A stretch of DNA of 64,000 bases. Source: Nitzschia sp. DOCU1. Lineage: Eukaryota; Bacillariophyta; Bacillariophyceae; Bacillariales; Bacillariaceae. The stretch spans positions 3,968,001 to 4,032,000 of the forward strand of contig OX595987.1 of the NCBI GenBank assembly GCA_951394045.1, in the 5' to 3' direction. Numbering within the stretch: position 1 is the stretch's first letter; each line of letters opens with the position of its first letter. This document shows positions 37,960 through 51,311 of this stretch, piece by piece. Made by a program: the position numbers and the translations under genes. The notes beneath the pieces were generated by a model. It had not been told where the DNA came from and ran no database searches. It saw only the letters and a program-made list of their open reading frames with translations.

Positions 37960-40900
37960 CTAGTCATGACCACGATGGTCGCGATCTTTGCGATCCGGCC
38001 TTTTGCCAGTAAAGGCACCGCCAATACCTTTTCCCACGCTCTTGACTCCGGAAAAAAGACCACGGCCGGCCGAGAAGAGACCATCGGCCGCGCCGACAAC
38101 TGCGGATTCGGCGCCCGTGGCTAGTCCACCTCCTACCGAGCTAATACCTTGGGAAAATCCTTCCAATACGGCTTTTCCGTCGCCCTTGGTAATGCCTTTT
38201 CCGATGCCTTTTCCAATCTGCAATGCTCCGCCCGCGACTTTACCGAAGAAATCAAGAAAAAGTGAGAATGGAATTTCCAAGATCTTTTGTGTTCAAACGA
38301 ATACGCTGACGACTGTCTTACCTCCGCCAACGGCATGACCAATGCCCTGCCCAGCGCCCTTTAAAATCTTGCCGGTTCCGCTTCCAACTACAACAATAGC
38401 AACCATCAACGTGAGTGTGAGTCTTGGCAATGAACCATTGAAAGTCTCACTCGGACGAAACTCACCCCCAGTCAACGCCGAACCAAATCCATCTCCGACG
38501 CCCGATACTACACTATTCACTCCGGCACCCACCCGACCGACTCCTATCTTGTCCGAAGTACTTTCAATCGTCTCGCCAAAGCGGCGTGTAATGTCCGAAA
38601 CGCCATCGCCCAAGGTTTGACCCAACCGCTTGAAAATCAAGTGAGACGCCTTGCCCGTCAAGTTGCCGGTGGCTCGAAGAATATCGCCTTCCACGTATTC
38701 GTCGTCGCCTTGGTCGCGGGCCGCCAAGAACTTCCAATCTTGAAGACTAGCCGATGTCAACAATGTAACCAATTTAAATTTCATGCGGGACATGTACACG
38801 GCAAACAAATTCTCAAAGAGACGGTCCGGTGGCCCTTTCAAGGACCGATCCTCGTAGCGAGCAAAATTTAACTCGGCACGGTCAATCGTAAACTTGAGTC
38901 GCCTGGAAAAGTAATTCATCATGGCCGAACCGCCGACGCTCGAATGGACCTTCTTGTAGCGCGCCATTTGAGGATTCCGTTTGAAACTGACAAGGAGAGA
39001 AAAGGGAGACACCCGGGCCATGTCGATGTCGTATAGAGTATCACTCTTGGGAGGCGTATACTCGACTTCGGGAGTTGCACCCGATTTCTGCGTGTCTTCA
39101 ATCTTGACAATAAATCCACCATGTTCCTCGTCCTCTACCAATTTTAAAGCGTACCCGGAAAAGTCGCCGCTAGCTGCCATGATGCGATTGGCAAGGTCAA
39201 GAAGTCTCCAGACGTAATCTTCAGATGTTGTCAGTTTGATTCGTTCATTCACTCCATTGGTATGGGCCAAGTTCAAATCAAAGAGGTCAACCTTGACAAT
39301 CTCGGCATCCAAGGGTCCACGTATTCGAATGCACAAGTCAAAAAAGCTGACAGTCGGTGAAGAACTGTCAAAGACCATGGGGAACGGCGTATCGGGGGTC
39401 AAATCTTTGATGATCACATTGTGAACAATTAGAGAAATCTGGGATCTCTCCGGAGACATTGTGATGCCCTGAGCGACCTTCTGATCTGGCTCCTTGAAGA
39501 CCCGCTGAAAGTCAAAGGTGAACCTTGAGAATATGATCGTTGCCACTGGCTGCTGGAGAATCTCGACAACCTTGCGCCTCTCGGCATCACCGCTGGAACT
39601 CCTTTTCGGAAGGAAGTTGAATCTATTGGTTGAATCTTTCGTGTCGCCGGGGGGCGGAGATTGAATCGTGCTCGGCATTTCATTGGCCGAGCGGCTCCTT
39701 GTGGCGTGCGATGGACTCACGGAGAAAGGGGACATGACCTTTCCAACTGATCTCCATGAGGTTTGAGTCGGCTTTTGTAGCTCATTTAAAATAAGTTGTA
39801 GCTCGGTCCATCGTACACGAAAGCGGAAAAAGTCCTCAGCCAATATGCTCTTCTTGGTTCCAGATCCGCCGGCAAGAGAGCCTTTATGGATCTCTCCTAC
39901 CTTTACGACAAGCCTCGAGTCCCCGTGAGTGTCGATGACGGTTTGGACGCAAACGCTCCCTACAGCGACTCCTGCATTGTTCGTAAGGATTGCCACTTTC
40001 ATTCCGAGTTTGTCTACTCGAAGGAACGAAGTGCGGCAGTCCAGCTCGATAAAGTAAAGTGCGATTTCCAGGCCGTTGGGCCTAGTGTCCACTCCAAGTC
40101 TCGAAACCTTGCTGCCCTCGATGATAACCTCGGGTTGGCCTCTCTCCTTCACGAGGACGATCTGCCGGCTTCCATTGAATACCAAAAATTCGGGAACAAT
40201 ATGAATCTCTGACTGGTGTTCATTGACGATCGAGCGATAGGCGTAGTAGCCCGACGGTTTGCTGCTTTCCCAAAGAAGAGGAATCGTAGAAATGCCGCCA
40301 TCCCCAATGGGGAGCTCTTCGACGAAAAATGGTAGACTTCTGCGATATCCAGCTTCCCCTTCCATTGTCATTTGCAAGATTCTTACTGGGACATTTCCAC
40401 TTGGAAGAAGCGTGATTCGTCTATGGTGGCGGTTTGAAGCAAATGCGCTAAATGGCGATGTTTTCATGGACTCAGACAAACGCCTTGAGTGTCTTCTGGG
40501 AGACTTCATGGAGTCGTGGTTGAACGAATCATTCATAGCCATTTTAAAAGCCGGATCGGATCGCAGCACCTGCTCAAACAAGAGGTCACCAGTGTGATCG
40601 ATTCCATAGTAGCACACGGTCACGAAGAAAGTTCGTAGCGGGGCCTCTGGGTTAGGTGTCGAAAACGTTTTTTCCGATTTTGGAGAGCTGAGTTTCTGTT
40701 TCCCCTCTTCTTCCAATATCACCAGATCGGCCAACGACTGCGTGCCTTCGGCTATGAAAAATTCGCTGCCCTTTGTGAGTGATGACGCCAGCATATCTTG
40801 ATTGCCGCCTTTGAAAGGCAGGATGCAACGAATAGGCTCCAAAAGGCTAAACTCTGAGACCAACGGAAGGTCGATCCAACCACCACCATCTAACCAGTCC

Positions 40901-43900
40901 AGATCGCAACCCGCGATCGGAGACTCGGCGGTCTTCATTGTTATCGCAATCGACGGGCCGGCGGTGAAAACTTCGACGCGATCACCGGTCCTCAGATAAT
41001 ATACGATATCCTTTCCCAGAACTTCTTCATGAGGCGCAGAACTGAAAGTATGGGGCATCGGGCTTCGAAGCTGCACTGGCACAGGAAATTTGTTCTCAAT
41101 TAAAGCTCTTGGCTCTAAGGAGATGTCGGTCTGAGCTTGGTTGTCCGCTGTCACAGTTGTTTTGAGCACGACTTGCACCACTAGTGGACTAACAGAGCGT
41201 CCCAGTTCAGGGCTCGGCTTGCACACCACATCGAATTTGCTGATGATGCATCCGTTGCTTGACTTCCTGAGCTCGTCGCGCGATACATCAATGGCAATTA
41301 GCCCAAACAGTTTGGGCTGGTTTTCACCAGGAAGTACCGGAATAATTGATAGATTCAGTCTTGCTCGGTTCGTTGTTGCCCAGCCATTATGATACGAGGT
41401 AAGCATCTTTGACGGAATGCTGAAGCTCTTTGACTCCTTCGACGCGATCCCATTTTCGGAAGTGGAAAGTGGGGTGTCGTTTCCTCTCTTCAGATTGTGC
41501 GCGACGCAAGTCCCGATGCGCTGTCCTTGGACGCCATCTTCATACGAGACTTCGAATGGAAGAGATGTATTGTTGACAACGCTGACATGGCTAGTAAGGT
41601 GCAAAACCTGGCGAGAAAAATGGTTAGATCACCTTTGAAAAACACTTGACTGGACGCTAGAAAGAAGCAGACGTACCGTTGTTTTTCCCTCTTTTACAAC
41701 ATGAGTCATAACAAGACCACCGTCCTTGAGACTGTGCGTCTTGCTTGGAAGCCCGAACTCAAAGTCCAAATGGCCAATCGACGTTACCGTTCGATCGCCC
41801 CAAAGAATAGTCACTGTTTTCTCGAATTCCAGATCTTGCCCATACGCTCTTTTGCCGCCGAATCCCCCTCCTCTTGGAGGTTCAAATCGGAAGTATTGAA
41901 TTGACCCGTCGCCACAACGGTGTGACGTTTCATTCTCACCTGGGAGAGAGAACAAAGCATCTTCACCTGTGTGGTTTTCAATGGCATACGGCAACGACGT
42001 GATCAGGTTTCTGGCGGCACTGGCGGCCATGCTCGCCCTCACGCTACCAGATTTCGTTGCCCCGTCTTCGTCCAAATGAACCGCTGTTGCAATGGAGTAC
42101 ATCGACCACATTCGAGACGCACTCGCAAGGCTCACTAAGAACTGTTCGGAGAAGGATATGCAGCACGGAAAAGACTCCAGATCGATTGTTGTGCTAAGAC
42201 GATCAGACTTGAAGCGTTTGCTTGGGGCCCTCAGTCCCTTGAGAGTAATCTCCCATGGCTTCACAAGAAGACTGTTCCAAATGTTACAAGAAGTATCGAA
42301 GTAGTCCGCGAGTATGCTTGTATTGACATGGAAATCGAAAGTCATATCCGACATGCCATATCGATCAACCTTGACACCCGCGACAAATGTCGCCACTGAT
42401 AATCGAAAGAGAGCCTCATCAAGCCCTTGAAGGTCGTTGATCACAGTTATTTTCGTTTGCGGCATTGTAAGCTTGATTTGGATCTTCGTTCCTACAGGAT
42501 CCTCGGCAATATTCGACGTGGCCACTGAAACATCGCCGGCGACGCTGCTGTTGCTGGCCAAATATCCAAGCGACGCTCTATCTGACGTATTCTCGAGAGC
42601 CGATGCGAGTTGTTCCAGGTGCTCCGCCTCGCCTTTGGTCAGTCCATCAAGGTCCACTGCTTCTTCGCCAGAGGAGCTATCATCCGACATGAACGAAGCC
42701 TGCAAACTGTTTAGAATTGCACTGAGCAAGGCTGCGTTGTGCATAGATATCGTAAAGTCAAAAGGGGTCATGGCAGCCGCCCGGATTTCAATCTCATATC
42801 CGCCATACGGAGTCGACTTTGTAGAGCCATGAGCTGATCCTTGAGACGGCTCGAGAATCTGCAATGGGCTGCGCATGTCTCTCCCAAAAGCACTAAATAT
42901 CTCCATTGCATCAGCACTTCCGTCAAACTCAGATTCGATGACCTTTCCGCTGGTAATATCAGTCATTGTCGACATTGACGCAGAAAACATGCCTTGGAGC
43001 ACCAGCGTTTCTGTCAACTGAGTATTCTGGCCAGGATCCCTGGTGAGTTGACTCCCGAGATCAACAAGTACAATTCTACAAATATTTGTAGACGCCGAAG
43101 CCTTGCTCAAGAACGTTTCACCAGTTGCGACCAACGCTGTCTCGATTTCATCGGGTGCACCTGATGAAGTAACAAGAGCCACACCAGCACTCGTGGGCGA
43201 TCGGACAGCTGGCACCTCCTCTTGCCCGGAAGCTGACGCATCCTTGTTCATTTTAGTCTCGCTCCGAACGAATGCCAAGACTTCGGAGATGGCGTCAGGA
43301 ATCAGAACGACGTGGGGTGATCCGACCTTCAAATGTAGTGAAGTTTCGTTCTTGCCAGACTCATATCCAACGAAAAACAAATCTTCGCTTTCGGTCCCTG
43401 AGATTCCTTGCCTTACCAAAAAACGGTATTGACGAGTGACAGCCTTCTTCCGCAGATCCTCGCACACCAAATTGCGGAGAGAGACGTTGCTGCAAGATTT
43501 CGCAGCATCTGGAAGGGACTGGTAGTCAATGGACGCTTTCACTGCCGCAAGTCGTATGATTGGATCGAGTGACGAGTCGCACAGCTGTAGAGCCAAAGCT
43601 TCCACCGAAACATTCAAGTACAACCGCCGTTGCTTCTCGACGAACTGGTTTCCCGCGTGGGTAATTACTTTGGTGGGCTCGCCTTCGTACATTGAGTCAC
43701 TTTGTGCCGAGACGGCTCGTGCACTGGGTATGAAACTGTCGTCACGCAAGTACAGCTCAAGCTCTCCAGTATTTTCCGCCAGCGTTCGAAGCATTTGCAA
43801 GTACTGCGACCGTTGTAACAGGAAGCTCGCCTCAGACATTTTGATCTCCACTCGCATTGCCTGGTCATCGACGGTTCCAACTTCATCGGATGGGAGCAGA

Positions 43901-46900
43901 ACGTTAAGAGACATTCGAATAGGCTTCTCCTGCATACTTTCGCCGTTGACCCCATGCAGGGCGACATCGGATAATTCCACATTCGCCTTGCTCCCTTCGG
44001 TACCTGAGAACATGGAGTACTCCACGTCGAGGGAGCCCGCGTATATTCGAATAGTGCTTTCACTGTAGGCTGCTTGAGGAAGGACAAGATCAAAGGCCGT
44101 AGCGTGCACGCAGAATAACTTCTTGCCGGCAACAGAATCTGCTATTTCCATGGCCTTTAGAGCTGCCGAACTTGCAGCCTTTGAAGTAATGGACCCAAGA
44201 ATACCTTCGGTTGAATATTCAACCAGAGCCATAACCTGACTCTGAATAAAACAAAGACGCATTGGGGAGAGTTCGACTTTAGCAAACGCCTCCAGTTTGC
44301 CAGTCTTTTCCTCTGAAAGGCCGAGTTTGTCTACTGCGTCTCGTCCCTGAACGTACTCGACAGTCAGAAGGCTTTCGTTCCGTCCTGGGGCCAGACCCAA
44401 AAGTGTTCGATATGTCGACAGCGTCTTGCCCATATTTCCTGGCGTTTGCACTCGAATATCTCCCAGACTCAACGAGGTTGCCATATTTCCTTCGGAAGAG
44501 AGCACACTGACTTCTGTCTCCGACACAGTCAGAACAAAGAGCGGAAGATCATCCCGTGCCGAATTCAGGTTGAGATCGAGCTGTTGCATTCGAGCTTGGA
44601 TTTGCATCTGACCCATATTCTTCTGCTTCCCCGTCTCTGCAAGAGCCGATAGTCTTCTCGCACGAGGAGTCCTCTCTGGAGATGCAATTAAAGTGCTCGT
44701 ATCTTCGTACTCGTCCGCCAAGTCGTAGAATCGGTCCATCAGACCGTAGACACCCTTAACGGCATGGGGGTTCCAATGAATGTAGAGACTCGAAAACTTG
44801 GCATCGAGCCAACTTTCGACATAGGGTCCGCCTCGCCGTTTGGCAGCCTTGATGGCCTTACTTCCAATCTTGCGGTAGGATATGTCAGCAAGTTCGGTGG
44901 AGCCAGTGTAGTCCGCGCCAAATGCCCCTAGCTCTTCTAATGCCGTCAGGATGTCATACTTGTCGTCTTGTGCATACATGTCGGGAGCCGTGGGTAGATT
45001 CGAATGGGCCATGAGCCTTTGCTGACGAGTATGTTTGGATTCTAGCCGATCAAGAATCCAGAACCATCCCATACGTAAACCAATGACCGTGCTTGCATCA
45101 TTCATGAGCTGCAACGAGGCGTATACTGAAACCAAGTGTGCTTCCAGGCGATTTCGAGCATCCAGGGACACTGTGACCGACAGTCGCTGTAGCCCAACCA
45201 AAACGAAGAACTGAGGTCGATCGCTGGCGGCACCTTCAGATACTGTGTCGGCATTGGTTGATGCAAGGTCGTCGTCTTCTGCTGCCTGTTCGATGGATAA
45301 CAAGGCTAGATCGCCTTCAATTAGTGCTTGAGAATCCTCCAGATTCTCCAAAGCCCCAGGTCTCTCATCACTCATCTCCGCCAAGAGATGGGTCCAAGAC
45401 CCAACCACAGCAAAGATCTTCGAGCCTTGCATTGGAGACATGCGCAAGCTAATCGATGGGATCACTCCGATACAACATACGCGAGGCGGCTCCGCAGATC
45501 GAGACAAACTCTCCACTCCCAAATCAAGAGACAAGGATATTGGATCAATCACAGAAGATTCCATATTATTCGAATCCAATCCTCCAACGCCAGAAGCACC
45601 GGCACCCGCCAAGAGTAGTTGCCAATCGCTGGCTCGTCCCACTTTGAATGTTAGTTCATTGATTGCCAAACTGCCGCTATCAAATGTCACTTCGGAAGCA
45701 TCAAGATCATCGCGCGATGGATGCTGTTGAAACCACGCCGCCACTCGAGTCGATGGCGGGATCTTGCCATAGGTCAATTTTAAATGACCCAAATCAAAAA
45801 TGAGAATGCTCGCTCGAGGGTCGTTGCACTTTTCTGGAATCAACACCAACGGAGCCTTAATGTCGACATCCATAATCCAAGCTGCCTTGGTAGCTGTCTT
45901 TTCCTTCCAGGCATCGACCAGAACATTGGACAGATCCGTCGTTGTTGTGGTGGCCGCTGCTGCCTTTTGCTTGCGCGATAAAATGTCCGAGCCACGGGGA
46001 GACGATAGTTGTTCCATCTCGAAAAGATCTTGCTCTTGATGCAATTGACGCGAAGTTGCTTGATCGGCATCATAAAACAAGTCTACAGAGCCCGACAAGG
46101 ATTGTGCCAAGATTGGATTCTTTTTCTTGGCCTTGGGGGCTGACGAAGATGCCGACAGAAAACGTTCTAGTTCTCGAAACAGCATTTGGGACGCCACAGC
46201 TTGAAAGGCTGCCAGTTTCACCTTGAGACTTTGATCTCCAGTCTTGGTCTTGGACAAGGCCAGCTCAAAGGCACTGCTGCTGCTGGTCGACATTTGTTGA
46301 GGTTGCAAATTCTTGAGAACACTTGGAAATAAACTTTGTGGCGTGACTCGATCTTGAATTTCCAAATTCGCAAGTTGAAATTGAAATTCAAAGGCCCCAT
46401 TGGCAGCAGCAGCAAAGTTCATGGCCACGGTGCCCATTTCCAACGCCGCCAAGTGTCGTAAATCCCAACTCGTCAAATTGATGCGAAGTGCTTGTAACAC
46501 GAATTGAACATCGTACAATTTCGAATCTTTCGAGGCAGGTTCTTCCAACTGTTCCTTGTTGATTTCTTCCAACTCTTTGAGTTCTTCCAGACTCAATTGA
46601 ATGGGTGGTTCTTCTTCTGCCAAAGTAGCATTAGAAGCAGCATTCTTGGGAGTCGAAGACGACGAACTTCCAAAAATGTACGAAAAATACGATGACTTTT
46701 CATCGGCTGTCGTAGTAGTCTTGGCTTGTCGCTTTTGGCGTTCCATATCGACTTGCCCATCGGCAATATTTCTCCACGCCATGATTCCTTCTATCGAAAT
46801 GGTACGATCCCGCTCCAATTCTTGCAATGTCACGAGTTCGGCTGCCCCTAAAGGTTTCAGCCAAGATTCGATATGGGCATGCCTCTTATAAAGTCCAATG

Positions 46901-48063
46901 TACGTTTTGCGTTTTTGAAAAGCCACAAAGTATTCTCTCCAACTAGATCGTCCCGTCAAACGTCCAATACAACGCACCGCATACTTCCACCATGCCCGTG
47001 AGTGACCGGGACCTGGTCGTGCCAAGGGTCGATATTCTGGAAACAATGGCACTAATACATTCGAGGAGGAAACTTGTTGGCGGATGCGTCTCGCCAATTC
47101 CAATTGTTGTCTCGACAACAATATAGAAAGTGACGACAATTCACTCGATAATTGATACTTGGCATGTTCTGCTTCTGCAGTCGTAGTATTATCAGCTTGA
47201 GTTAGTTTGGCTTGAAACGACAAGGGTGCCAAGACATAGGAATGTGGTAACGTAGTAGTCGGTGTAGTAGAACTAGATTCTTCTCCAATGGACGACAAGG
47301 TGGTCGTTTTCGTAGTAACAAATCGTTCGGTGGGCGAGTCTTCATGATCCAAATACAATCCCAAACCTGAAAGCCTGAGAGCCTTGTGTAACAAGGGACT
47401 GGCATGTTTGAGTCGATCCACAAAGACGCGATTGCCCTGAGCATCCGTAGTCACTAGTGACAAGGACTCTAATACGACACCAGCAGCAGCCGTTTGATTA
47501 TCTTCATGCAAACACACGTGGACATCTTGAATTTCAATCTGTATATTCTCTAGAATCCGACGCACCAAACGCGAGGTAAACGTCGAAGACTGTTCATCTT
47601 CAGCAGCCAAACGTTTTCGTAATTGATAGGCTTGTTGACAATACTTTTCCGATTGTGCAATCGATTTTTGACGGGCTTGTTCGAGTTTCAATAGGCGTTC
47701 TTCGGCACTGGCATGCAAGACATCCTTGTCGACTTGTTGTTGTTGTGCTCGATTACACGGTTGCACATGTACATGCAACCCTTGTGCTCGTAACACGACG
47801 GATCGACTCGTCAAGGACGCCCAGGGGACATCGACTTCCAAAGTAGCAAATTTTCCACTCTTGACCTCTATAGGCAAGGCAAGATTAGGTGCTTCCAAAG
47901 CTTGTCGCGCTAATTCGGCATTGACAGCCTCGACATTTAATTCTAAATCCCTTAAAGCAATCTTGCCACTCCAGACGGCCACATTCAGCGATTGAGCGTC
48001 TAAATTTTGAACGTACTTGCCAATGGTTTGTTCCAAGACATCCAACAAGGCTTGTTTGGCCAT
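37960..48063 (-). CDS. VPS13-family bridge-like lipid transfer protein
   Basis: Predicted 3316 aa in three exons: 48063-41677, 41607-38322 and 38237-37960. Introns of 69 and 84 nt have GTACGT and GTAAGA donors and keep frame. The start is the ATG giving a canonical chorein N-terminus (MAKQALLDVLEQTIGKYV), matching how VPS13 proteins begin; upstream frame residues are leader. The chorein domain (1-110) includes NVAVWSGKIALRDLEL. The WWKYAVRCI block and a segment with RKTYIGLYKRH follow near residues 370-400. The adaptor-binding (VAB) beta repeats lie in the third quarter, with LPYAIENHTGEDALF. The C-terminal ATG2_C/VPS13_C region has LIFKRLGQTLGDGVSD and a long Gly-rich amphipathic tail (GKGIGKGITKGDGKAV). 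Such proteins form a hydrophobic groove that moves phospholipids at organelle contact sites. Size is typical. Confidence 0.92.
38238..38321 (-). other. VPS13 intron 2
   Basis: 84 nt, donor GTAAGA, acceptor GGTAAAG, phase 1. It joins GHAVGG to VAGGALQIGKGIGKG, continuing the Gly-rich tail. Confidence 0.7.
41608..41676 (-). other. VPS13 intron 1
   Basis: 69 nt, donor GTACGT, branch TCTAACC, acceptor CTCGCCAG, phase 0. Confidence 0.85.
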
Positions 48064-49519
48064 GATTGATGATGCAAGTGGCAAACGAAGTGTACTTACT
48101 ACCAGACAAGGTTGGATGATGGAGAGGAGAACTGACAATGATGAGAACGAGACGTAAGTCGTGCCGATGGCTGCGATGATGGAATGAGAACGAAGGATGA
48201 GCCTTGGATTCCTTCTACTCTGGCTAGCGATGCCTACCAAAGTATCCATGTAAAGTGCGTATCTGTAGGCATGGAAGGAGACTCGACTCGATCATCATCC
48301 TCCTCGCTCGCCGTCCGCGCAGCGGGGACAAGGAGGATCGATCTTTCTTCTGCCTGCAAGAAATTCTGTTTCGTCTTTGTCATCCATCCTCGACGAGCCT
48401 TGTTCTTTCTTTTGTACGGTACACAAGCAGCAGCGCTGCACCATGGCTTCTTTCGGTACTAGTACTATTTCGCAGGATGCTAGCTGCTACTATCGTACTA
48501 TCATATTCCATTCTCTATTTCTTGGCAGCATCATGCGGTGGACGGCATGGAACTACGTCTCCAAACATTCCATGCATTTCTCTGATACCTAAAGAACATT
48601 GAAATTAGTCGTGCACCAACTACGATACACTCTACTAGAGGACGAGAGCAATAGGTATTTCAGGTACTAATTTAGAGCACCATGGCGAGTGTATTGTGAG
48701 AATCCATCCCCTATGTACTGCTCATAGATCTTGGCGCGAAATCTATTACATCGGCACGTGGACGAGGCGGCATGGAACATTTTCTTCGATATTCCATGAA
48801 TTCCTCTACCTTTCAAATCAGGCCCACCTCTAAGTAAGCCACGAATTCAAAATATGGTACCTAAGGAATCGGCTCTCCCCAACGCCATCCTCAACGCCAG
48901 AGACACATGAAGGTACGCACTTCGCACGATTTGCCACGTTTGTTCGTGCCTTTCCGTGGAAGTCCGATGCTATCCTCCCAAAAGGCACCCAAAAGCCAAC
49001 AAGGACCCTGATGAGGACGAGACTATGATACCCTGGCGTCATCTATCGTCATCTCAGGGCTAGGTTCTTCGGAACGAAAGATAAAATGTTGGGCAACGAC
49101 GGAGATAACTACTTGTCAAAGAGACGGGAGCGACCATTCATATCTTGGCCAGTTCAATTCCTTGTGGCGAGCCAAAATCAATGACGACCTAACTAAGACC
49201 TTCTTTAAGTTGTATCAAATAGTCTTGAGAATTTTAGCTTACCGTGCGTCTCTGGATCCACAACGATTGATGGGCGTATTGAAGGAAAGATTTCGATTTG
49301 GCCTATTGATGAGACTATCATCGCCTCCGGGTCCACGACCAACAGCAGCAACTATGATGATAGTAGTACTACTAATATAACGATGCTGGTGATGCATGCA
49401 AAAATGAACATATTTTATAGTCTATTGGCTCTAGTGATTTGAAATCGGGATTTGGAACGTTCTCAATGCCCCCAATATACATGGCAGTTCGAGATTGTGA
49501 TGGTGCCGCGGACTGGTTT
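48064..49519. other. Long intergenic region
   Basis: 1.46 kb upstream of VPS13 and downstream of the 145-aa gene. The open frames are short and mutually overlapping. I see no gene, RNA or clear repeat. Confidence 0.5.
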
Positions 49520-49957
49520 TTATTGCCGCATGGCTGGTGCAACAGGAGACAGAAATGCCACATCAACATAATCGTCGAATGTTTCCTCCTCATCAAGTAA
49601 TCCAAGGACGGAATCAATGATGTCAAGAAGATTCGTTCGTGGACTCCCTCTGTTAGTCAGCTGCTTGGTGGTGGTGCTGGGAATCCCAGTAGGGGCATCG
49701 AAGGAAAGCATATGCTGTGCTGGTAGCCCTTGAAGCGAAGGTTGCTGCGGCCACAACGATGGTCGCTGCAGTTCGTGGGGCATTCGAACCGTCCGAAGAG
49801 TCATGTGGTCTACGAGGGACGCTGACGAGAACGTGGCGTTTTCCTGGGCACCAGCAGCATTGTCGGTGCCGCCTCCTGCGGTGGGGTTAGCGTATCCGCC
49901 ACTAGATACTACTGACGACGCTAGCATGAGAGAAGGTGAGGGCTTTGGGTTTGTCAT
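49520..49957 (-). CDS. Small hypothetical protein, 145 aa
   Basis: Start taken at the first ATG, 49957; the frame stays open upstream from a TTG. The protein is Ser/Ala/Pro-rich and disordered in its first 110 residues. It ends with an acidic amphipathic segment (NLLDIIDSVLGLLDEEETF) that could be a protein-binding helix such as an activation domain. No known domain. Confidence 0.5.
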   Translation of the reverse strand: MTNPKPSPSLMLASSVVSSGGYANPTAGGGTDNAAGAQENATFSSASLVDHMTLRTVRMPHELQRPSLWPQQPSLQGLPAQHMLSFDAPTGIPSTTTKQLTNRGSPRTNLLDIIDSVLGLLDEEETFDDYVDVAFLSPVAPAMRQ

Positions 49958-51311
49958 TGTTTGTAGGAGTTTTTGAACAAAGAAACTACCGGTATGATAG
50001 GAATGGTAAGATTTTGAGGCAACACCCAAATTGTGACCGTTCCTGGTGATGAGGAGGAAGTCAGTCGGGCGAAAGAAAATGGAAAGTGAGGGACAGGAAA
50101 CCTAGCGCAGCGGTGCCAAAAGCTTATGTGCGCATTCGCGAACGATCCCTATGTGTGTTTCGCTCTCCAATGGGAGAAAGCGAATTGTCAAATCTTCTGG
50201 ATGTCCCTTCGCAGTTGTGCATTGTACGAAGCGTACAATCCGATTACTTCCGACTCTGGCGTATGACCTTAATCTTGATGAATATGCCCTTGGGGATGAA
50301 GCTAAGGCACCCACGAGTCCAAAATAGGCCAGTTCCGGCGCTGAAATGCTACAATTCTATTGTGGAACGAAATTCCGAATGCATCATGTCGACGTAGAAT
50401 TGGAAAACCGCTTCTCTTCTGGCGGACTGTTGGAGCCTTGCTTCCAGAGGTTCGAAAGGTCCCGCGAAGTTGGAACCTTCGCTACTTTGTTCTCTTTCTG
50501 TTGATTTAACCAAGTTGTCTACGAATTCCTACATTCACCGATATCTATCGGCGATCAGCTTTCGGAACTGTTAACACATCGATAGAATTCTTGTTGCACA
50601 AACTGCTACCAAGACGAAGAATCATCAATCTTCCGCCCACCTAACGAATGCGCCAGCAGGCAACGCGAGCTGGAATGAGAACTAGGCGAAGCCGTGGGAA
50701 CAGGCATTCATGTGGATAAAGGGAGAAGGAATGACGCATTCACCTTCAACATCGTCAGCAAAAATGAGCGCATGGGAATGTCACAGGCGTCAGCAAAAAT
50801 GTGAGGCTACGGAGTCTTGGCGAGGATTCCGTCGGTAACTACAGATTAAGGGAGAAGGGATGACGTATTCTCCTCCAATTGCGTCAGCAAAAAATGAGGG
50901 CATGGGACTGTCTAGCGTCAGCAAAAATGAAGCTACCTACCGCTAGTGCCTTGTATGATATGTCAGAATAGCGTCAGAGATAGTGGGGATAATAACAACT
51001 GTTGCGATGATGGGAGTGTCTACCGGTAGAGAGCGTCAGCAAAGTGAGGATGGCATACCTGACATGATGGGAGGGAGTGTCTACGAAACAAGGAACGGAG
51101 AAGCAATGACGTTTTCACCATGAATACGACCAGCAAAACTGAGCTCCTAGTACTATCACTAAGATATCCATCAGTCACATCGGTACGAGAGCATCGTTGA
51201 CGAATGATTACCTGGTATAGTCGATTATACCACGGTAAAGTACCTGCTGCTGGTATTGCCTCTACTAGCAGGTCACCTTCAAGCAGGTCTACGCGTCAGG
51301 TTGGGCCCACG
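49958..51311. other. Intergenic region with a repeat cluster
   Basis: 1.35 kb upstream of the 145-aa gene and downstream of the glycosyltransferase-like gene. No coding frame is convincing. It carries the CGTCAGCAAAAATGAG repeat cluster and two TACCGGTA palindromes (49987-49994 and 51021-51028). Confidence 0.5.
50720..51145. repeat. Degenerate repeat cluster, CGTCAGCAAAAATGAG
   Basis: The phrase CGTCAGCAAAAATGAG or close variants begins at 50753, 50788, 50882, 50916 and 51034, with weaker forms near 50972 and 51129. A second phrase, GGGAGAAGGAATGACG, precedes three of them. Spacing is irregular. The CGTCA/TGACG cores match the half-site bound by bZIP (CREB-like) factors, so a regulatory cluster for the 145-aa gene is possible. 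Confidence 0.65.

Noticed and set aside
41701..47995. Plus-strand frames within VPS13
   Set aside because: They lie opposite a clear 3316-aa gene and none has domain features.
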